In this document: positions 1 through 6,511 of the stretch, piece after piece
Layout of the letters: each line of letters begins with the position of its first letter
Position numbering within the stretch: position 1 is the first letter of the stretch
Source of the DNA: an uncultured Clostridia bacterium
GTDB taxonomy: Bacteria; Bacillota; Clostridia; Christensenellales; Borkfalkiaceae
DNA: 6,711 bases
Direction of reading: 5' to 3'
Assembly: GCA_947581885.1 (NCBI GenBank)
Contig: CANPWF010000096.1
Coordinates: 1-6,711, forward strand
Notes under the pieces: model-generated
What the model saw: the letters and a program-made list of their open reading frames with translations, nothing else
What the model was told of the DNA's origin: nothing
Database searches by the model: none
Position numbers and translations under genes: made by a program

Positions 1-1674
1 GATGTGTTCGGCGAACTCTTCCGCCATGCCGATGCCCGTATCCTTCACCCTGATCTCATACGCCCCGTACCCCGTGGGCGCACCCGCCTTTTGGCGGATG
101 GTGAGGGAGATAGACCCTCCCGCGGGCGTGAACTTGATGGCGTTGGAGAGGAGGTTCAGAAGGATCTGATTGACGTGCAACTTGTCGCAACAGATCTCCT
201 CGTCGACAACGTCGAGGGTGTCCATGAAGAAGTTCAACTGCTTGCCCTTCACCTGCGTTTGGATGATATTCCGAAGGTCGCGGAAGATATCCGAGATGGA
301 GCAGGGCTTCTCTTCGATATTGAGTTTTCCGCTCTCGATGCGGCTCATATCGAGGATGTCGTTGATGAGGGAGAGAAGGTGATTGCCCGAGGAGAGGATC
401 TTCGCAAGGTAATCCTGCACCTTCTCCTTGTCGTTGATGTTGGTCTCCGCGAGAGCCGTGAAGCCGAGGATGGCGTTCATCGGGGTGCGGATATCATGGG
501 ACATATTGGAGAGGAACGCCGTCTTGGCGCGTTCCGCCGCCTCCGCCTTTACGAGTTTTTCTTCGAGGACGGCACGCTCCACCGATTTTTCGATCGCGTC
601 CTTCGCGTTCTTCCTGATCCAGAGGAAATACAGGACGAGGGCGACGGCGACGACAGAACCGATCGCGACGAAAACGATCTGCACGTTCTTCACGTTGGCG
701 AACACGACGCTCTTCGGAACGGAGACGATGACGCTCCACCTCGTGGCGGAACCGCCGACCGGTTTATAGTAGAGGTACATCCACTCCTTTTCCTCTGCCG
801 ACCAGACCTGCGCACTCCCCGTGCCAAAGCCCACAACGTCCGCTTGGAAGTCCTCAACCGACTTGAACCCGCGGATCTTCAAGCCGAGATAATCGGTGAA
901 GTAGCCGAGCTGTTTCGACCCGTCCATACCCGTCTGCACGGTGTCCATGATCATCTCGTACTTCTGGGCTTCGTTGCCGCTGTCCTTTTCGGACTTCACG
1001 TCGACGATCGCCGCGTTCGCGTTTCCGTTATAGATATTGTTCACGCGGAGCAGTTTGGGGAGCCCCGCAAGGTCGGTCACGCCGCAGAGGAGTGCCACGA
1101 CCTTGTCGCCGCGGCGGACGGGAACGTACTGCTGTACGATCTGTGCGCCCTCCATCCCCGTGCGCTTGCTGACCTCCCGCGAGGAGATGAAATCGCCTGT
1201 CGCCTCCACCAAGGGGACGAGCTGATCGTAGGCTACCTTGGGAATCTTGAAGGATTCGTTGAGCCCTTCGTCGGGAAGAAAGACATCTCCGTTTGATGTG
1301 TAGATGCGGAGATTCATCATGCTCTGAATGGGCGCGACGTTTTTGATATAGTCTACAAGTTCCGTGCTGAATTCGTCAGCACCGATATCCTCTTTGTCGA
1401 ATGCGGACGAAGCCGCGATGATCTCCGCCGTCGCTTCGAGGACCTGCTTGTCGCGCTCGAATTTGGAGCGGACCTGATCGTTCACCGTGTTCGCCGCGTC
1501 CTCGAGCTGTTTATAGGCGCGGTCGTACACGATCCGAGAGCATCCGAAGTAGGCGGAAACAAGGCTGGCGATGATCAGAATGATGAGAATCACCGTCGCA
1601 AACAGGCTCTTTTCGCCCATGATCAGATTCAAAAATCCGATCTTTTTGCTCTTGTTGTTTTCCTTTTCAGCCAT
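1..1674 (-). CDS. Membrane sensor histidine kinase with Cache-like extracellular domain, probably hybrid (3' end cut by window edge)
   Basis: This gene encodes a sensor kinase that would autophosphorylate on histidine in response to an external signal. The open frame runs unbroken from ATG 1674-1672 to base 1 (558 codons) and continues outside the window. Residues 1-22 are lysine-rich. TM1 lies at about 24-44, an extracellular region of about 285 residues follows, and TM2 lies at about 331-352. The end of the extracellular part (WMYLYYKPVGG, then RWSVIVSVP) resembles the membrane-proximal half of double-Cache domains. A charged helix (354-385) leads straight into HisKA, with phosphoacceptor His393 in SHDIRTPMNAILGF. 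The ATPase domain shows the N box (Asn507/Asn511 in LLNLLSNAIKFTP) and the G1 box (Asp545 in VKDTGIGM), where the window stops soon after. I see no HAMP domain. The start lies 22 bases after the Hpt stop and has only a weak ribosome binding site (GAGCGAAG), so coupled translation is likely. The nearby Hpt gene suggests C-terminal receiver domains beyond the edge. Kinase identity is certain; the signal is unknown. Confidence 0.95.
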   Translation of the reverse strand, partial: MAEKENNKSKKIGFLNLIMGEKSLFATVILIILIIASLVSAYFGCSRIVYDRAYKQLEDAANTVNDQVRSKFERDKQVLEATAEIIAASSAFDKEDIGADEFSTELVDYIKNVAPIQSMMNLRIYTSNGDVFLPDEGLNESFKIPKVAYDQLVPLVEATGDFISSREVSKRTGMEGAQIVQQYVPVRRGDKVVALLCGVTDLAGLPKLLRVNNIYNGNANAAIVDVKSEKDSGNEAQKYEMIMDTVQTGMDGSKQLGYFTDYLGLKIRGFKSVEDFQADVVGFGTGSAQVWSAEEKEWMYLYYKPVGGSATRWSVIVSVPKSVVFANVKNVQIVFVAIGSVVAVALVLYFLWIRKNAKDAIEKSVERAVLEEKLVKAEAAERAKTAFLSNMSHDIRTPMNAILGFTALAETNINDKEKVQDYLAKILSSGNHLLSLINDILDMSRIESGKLNIEEKPCSISDIFRDLRNIIQTQVKGKQLNFFMDTLDVVDEEICCDKLHVNQILLNLLSNAIKFTPAGGSISLTIRQKAGAPTGYGAYEIRVKDTGIGMAEEFAEHI

Positions 1675-1697
1675 AGCTTCGCTCTTGTTGTTTTCCT
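1648..1697. repeat. 17-bp perfect direct repeat across the Hpt-kinase junction
   Basis: The same 17 bases (coding strand AGGAAAACAACAAGAGC) occur at 1697-1681 and 1664-1648, 33 bp apart. The upstream copy starts on the last base of the Hpt stop codon and fills most of the gap. The downstream copy encodes the ENNKS part of the kinase N-terminus. The period is a multiple of three, so both copies read alike in the kinase frame, but the upstream copy lies before the chosen ATG. Confidence 0.85.
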
Positions 1698-2053
1698 CAA
1701 AGGCTCGCTTCGTACTCTTTGATCGCCGCAACGGTGCGGGCATAGCTCTCTTGGACGGCGGGAAGATATGCCTCATAGCCGACGAGTGCCCCGCCGCGAA
1801 GCACTTCCGTCAGGGCGGCGGCAGCGTTCCCGAGGGCGGTGAAACCCAAGTTCTGGCACGCGCCCTTGATGGTATGCGCGGCGCGGAACGCCTCCTGCGC
1901 GTTGCCGTCCGCGATCGAACGGAGAAGGAGATCGAAACTTCCGTCGGCGGGAAACTTCAAGACGAACTTCTCCACCAAGCGTTCGCTCCTGAGCCGCCCG
2001 ATCACATCGTCGTAATCGCCGCCGAGGGCTTCGTAACATTCACGGATCGTCAT
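1697..2053 (-). CDS. Stand-alone histidine phosphotransfer (Hpt) protein
   Basis: This is a 118-residue cytoplasmic protein that is essentially one Hpt domain, a helical bundle that shuttles phosphate between receiver domains. The active-site motif is AAHTIKGACQNLGF, with phospho-accepting His60 followed by the usual lysine (Lys63) and glycine (Gly64). The rest is helical, and the length is normal for a single-domain Hpt. I chose ATG 2053-2051 over the far upstream starts in this frame because it has a strong ribosome binding site (GGAGG, 2065-2061, 7 bases away) and because the residues before it are an out-of-frame reading of the response regulator gene. Its ATG overlaps the TGA of that regulator as ATGA, a classic sign of translational coupling. 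With the kinase gene directly downstream, it probably relays phosphate from the kinase to the receiver of the upstream-encoded regulator. No membrane segment is present. Confidence 0.93.
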   Translation of the reverse strand: MTIRECYEALGGDYDDVIGRLRSERLVEKFVLKFPADGSFDLLLRSIADGNAQEAFRAAHTIKGACQNLGFTALGNAAAALTEVLRGGALVGYEAYLPAVQESYARTVAAIKEYEASL

Positions 2054-4089
2054 TTGATCGCCTCCATGGAAGGGTCGTAGAAATTGTATCTCGCCTTGCC
2101 CGCGTTCTTCGAGGCGTACAGCGCAACGTCCGCCATGCGGAAGAGTTCGGGGAAGTTCTGGTCCTTTTCGGTCATCTCGACAACGCCCATGCTCACGGTA
2201 AGGTCGAATTCCCCCACCTTGCCGCAGAGCGATTTGAACACACGGGAGATGATGAGGCGGATATCCGCGTCGTACTCGAATACGATGAGGAATTCGTCGC
2301 CGCCGATGCGGGCGCAAAGATCGTGTACCCTCGTGCCGTGGACGAGCCGTTCAGAGACTTCCTGCAACACTTTATCGCCGAAGAGGTGACCGTATTCGTC
2401 GTTCGCGCTCTTGAACGAATCGACATCGAACACGGCGACGGCATATTTTTTGTGCGGGAAATCGTTGAATTTCTCTTTCAGCTCCTCCGCCGCCCCCTCG
2501 CGGTTCAAAAGCCCCGTGAGCGGATCGCGGATGGATTTCTCGCGCAGTTCGCTGAGGGCGATGTGCGTATCGTGCACGTCGACAAGCTTGCCGATGACGC
2601 TCTCGATCGTCGGCTCCACGTCGTCCGTCCATACCGCCCGCAGGATGAGATTGTACCAACGGGGGTTGCCGCCGATGCGCAGTTCGCATTCGTGGCGGAA
2701 ATCGGGATGGGACGGCGAGAGTTTGCGAAACCGATCGGAGAGTTTGGAGAACCACCCCTCCCCGAGATACGCCCGAAAGTTGGGTTCCTTTGCGGGATCG
2801 ACGATCTCTTCCGTTACGCCGAACAGCTCCGCTCCCCTCGAAGAGAGTTTGAGGATGTTTTCCGCAACGTTGTACTCGAATTGGATCTCCTCGGTAAGTT
2901 CGGCGAAGAAGTTGTATTTCATGCGCTCGTAATCGAGCAGGCGCAAGGTGCGTTCGGACGCGCTCGGCCCCTTGGAGTGGAGCGCGGCGTCGGCATAGTT
3001 TTTGATCTCGCGGCGGGTCGAAATGCCCTCTTCGCCGCGGGCGAGGTGTTCTTTCAGGCTCTCGAATTCCTCCGAGAAGCATTCAAGGAGCAAGGGGTTG
3101 AACGCCCCGCACTGCCCCGAAATGATCATCTCTTTCGCCTTTTCGGGGGTGAGCGGCGGTTTGTAGACCCGTTCGCTCGTGAGAGCGTCGTATACGTCCG
3201 CGAGCGAGACGATCTGCGCCGAGATGGGGATCTCGTCCCCCTTCAACCCGTCGGGATATCCCCTGCCGTCCCACCGTTCGTGGTGCCAACGGCAGATCCG
3301 ATAGGCGTATTCGACGAGCGGGTTATCCTTGTGGGAAACGAGCCCTTCGAGCATCGTCGCGCCGATCATGCTGTGCGTTTTCATGATGGCATACTCTTCA
3401 TCCGTGAGTTTGCCGGGTTTGTTGAGGATCTTGTCGTCGATGGCGATCTTGCCGATGTCGTGCAGGGCGGACGCCATGGCGATGACCGAGATCTCCTCCT
3501 CCGAGAGCGGGTAACGGTCCGTCTTGCGGACGAGCCTTCTGAGGAGAAAGTCGGTAATGGTGCGGACGTGCAGGATGTGCAGTCCGCTCTCGCCGTTCCG
3601 AAATTCGACGAGGTGGCTCAATATATCCACGAGGAGGCTGCTGTTTTGCTCCTTCTCGTCGATCTGCGCCTCGATGATATCGATGAGTTTGCGCTGTTTG
3701 GCGTACAGAAAGATGGTGTTGCGCACACGGCGGTGGACGATGGACGCGTCGAAGGGACGCATGATGAAGTCCGTCGCGCCGAGTTCGTATGCCCGTTCGA
3801 TCTGCGAGGGAGCCGTCTCCGCCGAGACCATGATGACGGGCAGTTCCTCGATGAGGCGGGTGCGGTTGAGCTCGGCGAGCACTTCGAAGCCGTCCTTTTT
3901 CGGCATCACGATGTCGAGAAGGACGAGAGCAAAGTCGCCCCCGCGCTCCGAAAGAACGGAAATTGCCGCCTCGCCGTCCTCCGCTTCCTCCACGCTGAAT
4001 TCGTCCGCGAGCATATCCGCCAGAATGGAGCGGTTCATCTCGGAGTCGTCAACGACGAGGATCGAACGTTTTTGTTGCCCTTTCTGCAT
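2050..4089 (-). CDS. Response regulator with REC, HD-GYP, PAS-like and GGDEF domains (dual cyclic di-GMP enzyme)
   Basis: This 679-residue soluble regulator should control cyclic di-GMP. Residues about 8-130 form a receiver: acidic pair Asp14/Asp15, phosphoacceptor Asp59 in VLLDIVMPKKDG, and Ser89. The conserved switch lysine near the end is replaced by arginine (Arg111 in FIMRPFD). Residues about 150-345 form an HD-GYP phosphodiesterase with its motif residues present: HDIGK (His210, Asp211), His239, His269/His270, GRGYP (275-279) and Asp298. Residues about 390-505 look like a PAS fold (weaker call). Residues about 515-672 form a diguanylate cyclase with DPLTGLLNR (522-530), intact GGDEF (596-600) and an inhibitory-site RxxD (Arg587 to Asp590) at the correct distance. 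Carrying both catalytic motifs intact makes the net activity unpredictable from sequence. The ATG is 14 bases after the previous gene and is preceded by GGGGAAGGG. The TGA overlaps the Hpt start. It is the likely end point of the relay encoded here. Confidence 0.95.
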   Translation of the reverse strand: MQKGQQKRSILVVDDSEMNRSILADMLADEFSVEEAEDGEAAISVLSERGGDFALVLLDIVMPKKDGFEVLAELNRTRLIEELPVIMVSAETAPSQIERAYELGATDFIMRPFDASIVHRRVRNTIFLYAKQRKLIDIIEAQIDEKEQNSSLLVDILSHLVEFRNGESGLHILHVRTITDFLLRRLVRKTDRYPLSEEEISVIAMASALHDIGKIAIDDKILNKPGKLTDEEYAIMKTHSMIGATMLEGLVSHKDNPLVEYAYRICRWHHERWDGRGYPDGLKGDEIPISAQIVSLADVYDALTSERVYKPPLTPEKAKEMIISGQCGAFNPLLLECFSEEFESLKEHLARGEEGISTRREIKNYADAALHSKGPSASERTLRLLDYERMKYNFFAELTEEIQFEYNVAENILKLSSRGAELFGVTEEIVDPAKEPNFRAYLGEGWFSKLSDRFRKLSPSHPDFRHECELRIGGNPRWYNLILRAVWTDDVEPTIESVIGKLVDVHDTHIALSELREKSIRDPLTGLLNREGAAEELKEKFNDFPHKKYAVAVFDVDSFKSANDEYGHLFGDKVLQEVSERLVHGTRVHDLCARIGGDEFLIVFEYDADIRLIISRVFKSLCGKVGEFDLTVSMGVVEMTEKDQNFPELFRMADVALYASKNAGKARYNFYDPSMEAIK
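2061..2065 (-). promoter_or_regulatory. Ribosome binding site of the Hpt gene, inside the response regulator gene
   Basis: GGAGG lies 7 bases before ATG 2053 and within the last codons of the upstream gene. It fixes the Hpt start and, with the ATGA overlap, indicates coupled translation of regulator and phosphotransfer protein. Confidence 0.85.
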
Positions 4090-4090
4090 A

Positions 4091-4100
4091 GCCCTTCCCC
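4091..4100 (-). promoter_or_regulatory. Ribosome binding site of the response regulator
   Basis: The 14-base gap between the previous TAA (4106-4104) and ATG 4089 contains GGGGAAGGGC, a purine-rich site that overlaps the usual binding position. There is no room for a promoter or terminator, so the two genes are very probably co-transcribed. Confidence 0.6.
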
Positions 4101-4103
4101 GAA

Positions 4104-6395
4104 TTATTTTTTACCGAATGCGGCGTTCTCTTCTTCCTTCGTCGTGACCTTGCGGCGCACAAGCCCCTCTTCGATGAGTTTGACGATGTCGCGATAGGGT
4201 TCTGCGAAATCCTCCTCTTGGCGTTCGACCCGCACAAGCCCGCGGTCGCCCATGACCTGCGCGATGAGGTCGAAGGATTGGCGGAGACGCTTGTCGTTCT
4301 TGATGCGGAAGAGGCAGGGCGTATCTTCGCTCGACTTGTTGGAGGAAGCGTCCTCGACCTTATAGTTCGTATCGGCGTACTGCGCGGGATCGAGCGGAAG
4401 GAAGAGGCAGAGCGTACTGCCGCGGAAACCGACCTTCGCGACGCATTCGCCCGCCGCCTTGTACGTCTCGCGCTTCCAGCTCAAACGATCGTGCACTTTC
4501 TTGTAGGAGAGCAGTTCGTTCTTAATGGCGGAGTAGAATCTCTTCGTATCGTCGTCCGCCTGAATGACCTTGGCGCGGAAACTCTTGTCGTAGCGGAGGG
4601 TGCCGCCCTCGACGGATTCTTCTTCTTCGAGAAGGACGGGCGCGACGACCGTCTCCGTCTTTCTGAACGTCGGCGCGGTGGCTGCCGCGGCTTCGTCTGC
4701 CGCCTCGGAGATCCCCTCGAAGCCCTCGTTCACGACGATGAGCCGCTTGGCGAGCCCCTTGTTCACCAATTCGCGGATGCCTTCGTAAGGGAGGTAATAA
4801 TCCTCCGCGTCCCGTTCGTACCGCTCCGCGCCCTTGCGTTCCATCAGAATGCCGACGAGCTCGATCGCCCGCTTCACGCGCATCTCGTTCTTGATGCGGT
4901 ACATGCAGGGCGTATCCTCGAACGACTTGTTGGCGGAAACGTCCTCGATCTTATATCTTCCGTCCGCATATTCGGCGAATTCGGTGGGATCGAGCGCGAC
5001 GAACAGGCAGAGCGTGTTGCCGCGGAACCCGAACTTGGCGATGTTCTCCTTTTCGAAACGGTACGTCTCCTTCTTCCAGCTCATGCGGTCCTTCACCTTG
5101 CGGTAGGAGAGCAGTTCGTTCTTGATGAGGGTGTACCAATGTTTGATCTCGTCGCTCGATTGGATGAGGCGGGCGGTGAAGCTCTTGTCGTAGCGGATAA
5201 CGCCCTCTTCCTCGGTGGGCTCGACGACGGCGGGACGGACGACGTTGACGGTGTAGGAAGCCGTCTTGCCGAAGTAGCTCACTTTGACTTCCTTCTCCCC
5301 TTCTTCGCTCAGGTCGGGAGCCTGCACTTCGTAATCGGAAAGGGCCTCGGAATACGGTTCCGCGTCGTAATCCGCCGTGACGATGAGCCCGGCGCAATCG
5401 AACGCTTCCCCGACGGCGAATTCGCGGCGGACGACGGAAGGATCGAGGGTGATGCCCACGAGCGCGCGTCCTTCGGCGACGAAAACGGGATAGGTCTGCA
5501 CGAAATCGCCGTAGTGCACGGCGACGTTCTTGATGCCCTTCTCGGTGAGGTCGGGCTCTTCCACGGTGAAATCGGTGACCCGTTCGGCGTAGGGCTCTTC
5601 ATCGTAACGCGCGATGACGGCAAGCCCGCTGTGATCGAAGGGCTCCCCGACGAGGAAGTCGGCACGGACATTGTCGAGGTCGAGATCGATCCCGACGAGG
5701 GTGCGCTTCTTCGCGGCGACGACTTCGATAAAGTAGCACTCCACGAAATCCCCGTAGCGGACGATGACCTGCTTTTCGCCCGTCGTATCCGTCGCGGGGG
5801 CTTCGACGGTGTAGTCGAAAACTTCCTCGGAAGTCGGCTCGCTGTCGAACCGAGCGTGCACGGAGAGGCCGCGGCACTCGAAGGCTTCCCCCGCCGTAAA
5901 CGTCCTGCGGACGGCGGCGACATCGAGGGAAATGCCCACGCAACTGCGGACATGCGCCTCGACGACTTCGATGGTATAGTAGGCGGAAACGCCACCGAAA
6001 CGGACGGTGACGGAGGGCTTCCCCGCACGGTCCATCTCGGGTGCGTCGACGGTGAAATCGGTGACCGTCTCCGCCGTCGGTTCACGGTTGTAGTTGGCGG
6101 TGACAACGAGACCTTCGCAGTCGAACGCTTCCCCTACCGTGAATTTCCGCTTGACGACCAACGTGTCGAGCGTGATGCCGACGACGTTGCGTTCGCTTCC
6201 GCCGTTCGCGGCATGCGTAACAAGTATGTTTTGCTTCCTCTTGGAGAGCCCGTGTTTGCGCACGGTGAGGAGAACAAACGCCACCAACGCCACCGCAACG
6301 AGGGCGATCTGCACGAGCATCAGCACGAGGACCGTCGTCGAAACGGACCAACTGAGTTCGACCCCGAAAATGGTGACCCCTAATAAATCCGACAT
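4104..6395 (-). CDS. Single-span membrane protein with four bacterial Ig-like repeats and two copies of an unnamed C-terminal domain
   Basis: I cannot assign a function to this 763-residue protein. It has one hydrophobic segment (about 20-45) with no signal-peptidase-like site, so it is probably an N-terminal anchor. The residues before the segment are acidic (Asp3, Glu13) and those after it are basic (Arg46, Lys47, Lys52, Arg53, Lys54), which predicts a cytoplasmic C-terminus. Four Ig-like repeats follow (about 71-147, 152-227, 233-307, 311-386). Each has the pattern VGI.LD, then VGE.F...GL.V.A.Y, then a YxV-type last strand, resembling the group-3 bacterial Ig-like family. After an acidic linker come two copies of a roughly 155-residue domain (399-555 and 599-752), both holding KNELLSY, GFRG.TLCLF and EDTPC. 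An Ala-rich linker (about 560-598) separates them. The ATG at 6395 has a strong AAAGGAG site and a promoter upstream. It is the first gene of the apparent operon, 14 bases before the response regulator. Confidence 0.9.
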   Translation of the reverse strand: MSDLLGVTIFGVELSWSVSTTVLVLMLVQIALVAVALVAFVLLTVRKHGLSKRKQNILVTHAANGGSERNVVGITLDTLVVKRKFTVGEAFDCEGLVVTANYNREPTAETVTDFTVDAPEMDRAGKPSVTVRFGGVSAYYTIEVVEAHVRSCVGISLDVAAVRRTFTAGEAFECRGLSVHARFDSEPTSEEVFDYTVEAPATDTTGEKQVIVRYGDFVECYFIEVVAAKKRTLVGIDLDLDNVRADFLVGEPFDHSGLAVIARYDEEPYAERVTDFTVEEPDLTEKGIKNVAVHYGDFVQTYPVFVAEGRALVGITLDPSVVRREFAVGEAFDCAGLIVTADYDAEPYSEALSDYEVQAPDLSEEGEKEVKVSYFGKTASYTVNVVRPAVVEPTEEEGVIRYDKSFTARLIQSSDEIKHWYTLIKNELLSYRKVKDRMSWKKETYRFEKENIAKFGFRGNTLCLFVALDPTEFAEYADGRYKIEDVSANKSFEDTPCMYRIKNEMRVKRAIELVGILMERKGAERYERDAEDYYLPYEGIRELVNKGLAKRLIVVNEGFEGISEAADEAAAATAPTFRKTETVVAPVLLEEEESVEGGTLRYDKSFRAKVIQADDDTKRFYSAIKNELLSYKKVHDRLSWKRETYKAAGECVAKVGFRGSTLCLFLPLDPAQYADTNYKVEDASSNKSSEDTPCLFRIKNDKRLRQSFDLIAQVMGDRGLVRVERQEEDFAEPYRDIVKLIEEGLVRRKVTTKEEENAAFGKK
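4140..4601 (-). repeat. Copy B of the same unnamed domain (residues about 599-752)
   Basis: This is the second copy, with RYDKSF, IQADDD, IKNELLSY, DRLSWK, VGFRGSTLCLF, LDP, EDTPCLFRIKN and a final helix PYRDIVKLIEEGLVRR. It lies 200 residues after copy A and lacks two residues that copy A has after its LDP motif. The protein ends 11 residues after this copy with a charged tail. Confidence 0.85.
4731..5201 (-). repeat. Copy A of an unnamed duplicated domain (residues about 399-555)
   Basis: This is the first of two copies of a mixed alpha/beta domain of about 155 residues. Landmarks in order are RYDKSF, IQSSDE, IKNELLSY, DRMSWK, FGFRGNTLCLF, LDP, EDTPCMYRIKN and a final helix of the form PYEGIRELVNKGLAKR. 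By eye more than half of the core residues match copy B. The DNA also matches, including a 21-bp identical stretch (5103-5123 against 4503-4523) exactly 600 bp apart. I recall similar repeated domains in uncharacterised clostridial proteins but cannot name a family. Confidence 0.85.
5238..6185 (-). repeat. Four tandem Ig-like repeats within the membrane protein
   Basis: Four protein repeats with starts about 80 residues apart lie at about 6185-5955, 5942-5715, 5699-5475 and 5465-5238. Each begins with VGI(T/S/D)LD, continues with an FxxGExFxxxGL core and an EP(T/Y) turn, and ends with a YxVxVV-like strand. They are diverged in DNA and best seen in protein, so they are old rather than recent duplications. 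Repeats 1, 2 and 4 carry a cysteine at the same position (Cys93, Cys174, Cys334), where repeat 3 has His255. Assignment to group-3 bacterial Ig-like domains is by motif recognition only. Confidence 0.8.
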
Positions 6396-6403
6396 AGCGT
6401 AAA

Positions 6404-6410
6404 CTCCTTT
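6404..6410 (-). promoter_or_regulatory. Ribosome binding site of the Ig-repeat membrane protein
   Basis: AAAGGAG lies 8 bases before ATG 6395. It is a strong Bacillota-type site and supports this start over the next methionine codon, which lies inside the transmembrane segment. Confidence 0.85.
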
Positions 6411-6430
6411 TTCCCGAACCGCCGCGGGAA
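6411..6430 (-). promoter_or_regulatory. Leader hairpin directly before the ribosome binding site
   Basis: The transcript would hold TTCCCG (6430-6425), an 8-base loop and CGGGAA (6416-6411), a perfect 6-bp stem ending right at the start of the AAAGGAG site. It could affect ribosome access or leader stability. No U-run follows it, so it is not a terminator. Confidence 0.4.
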
Positions 6431-6449
6431 TGGCATTTCCGAAATTTGT

Positions 6450-6468
6450 TGGGAATCATACAATCCCA
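6450..6468. promoter_or_regulatory. Small dyad just downstream of the predicted transcription start (possible operator)
   Basis: The 19-bp stretch has perfect 5-bp arms (TGGGA and TCCCA) around a 9-base centre, at about +8 to +26 from the predicted start. TCATAC also occurs twice on the plus strand (6456-6461 and 6470-6475), 14 bp apart. Either could bind a regulator or form a weak RNA hairpin. Arms this short can occur by chance. Confidence 0.25.
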
Positions 6469-6482
6469 CTCATACACTCGCT

Positions 6483-6511
6483 ATTATAGAACACATTCCG
6501 ACAAAATGCAA
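6483..6511 (-). promoter_or_regulatory. SigA-type promoter for the operon
   Basis: On the minus strand there is a perfect -10 TATAAT (6488-6483). A 17-base spacer separates it from a -35-like TTGCAT (6511-6506), which matches the consensus at only three of six positions. An A/T-rich stretch upstream (about 6512-6590) could act as an UP element. The predicted start is near 6476, giving a leader of about 80 bases before the ATG at 6395. It is the only good promoter I see for the four genes. Confidence 0.7.

Noticed and set aside
4..1296. Plus-strand open frame (430 codons) opposite the kinase
   Set aside because: The minus strand is open throughout and shows H, N and G1 boxes. The plus-strand product is compositionally odd and has no motif.
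2054..2317. Upstream extension of the Hpt frame to an earlier ATG at 2317
   Set aside because: The extension reads as Arg/Pro/Gly-rich out-of-frame sequence inside the GGDEF coding region, and the start at 2053 has a good ribosome binding site.
2323..4197. Long plus-strand open frame (624 codons) opposite the response regulator
   Set aside because: The opposite strand encodes a full set of recognisable catalytic motifs in one frame, while this frame shows no known motif.
4218..6383. Long plus-strand open frame (721 codons) opposite the Ig-repeat gene
   Set aside because: The product is rich in Asp, Gly, Arg and Val with no recognisable domain, and it mirrors the repeats of the opposite gene. 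It is a by-product of the NNC/NNG codon use there.
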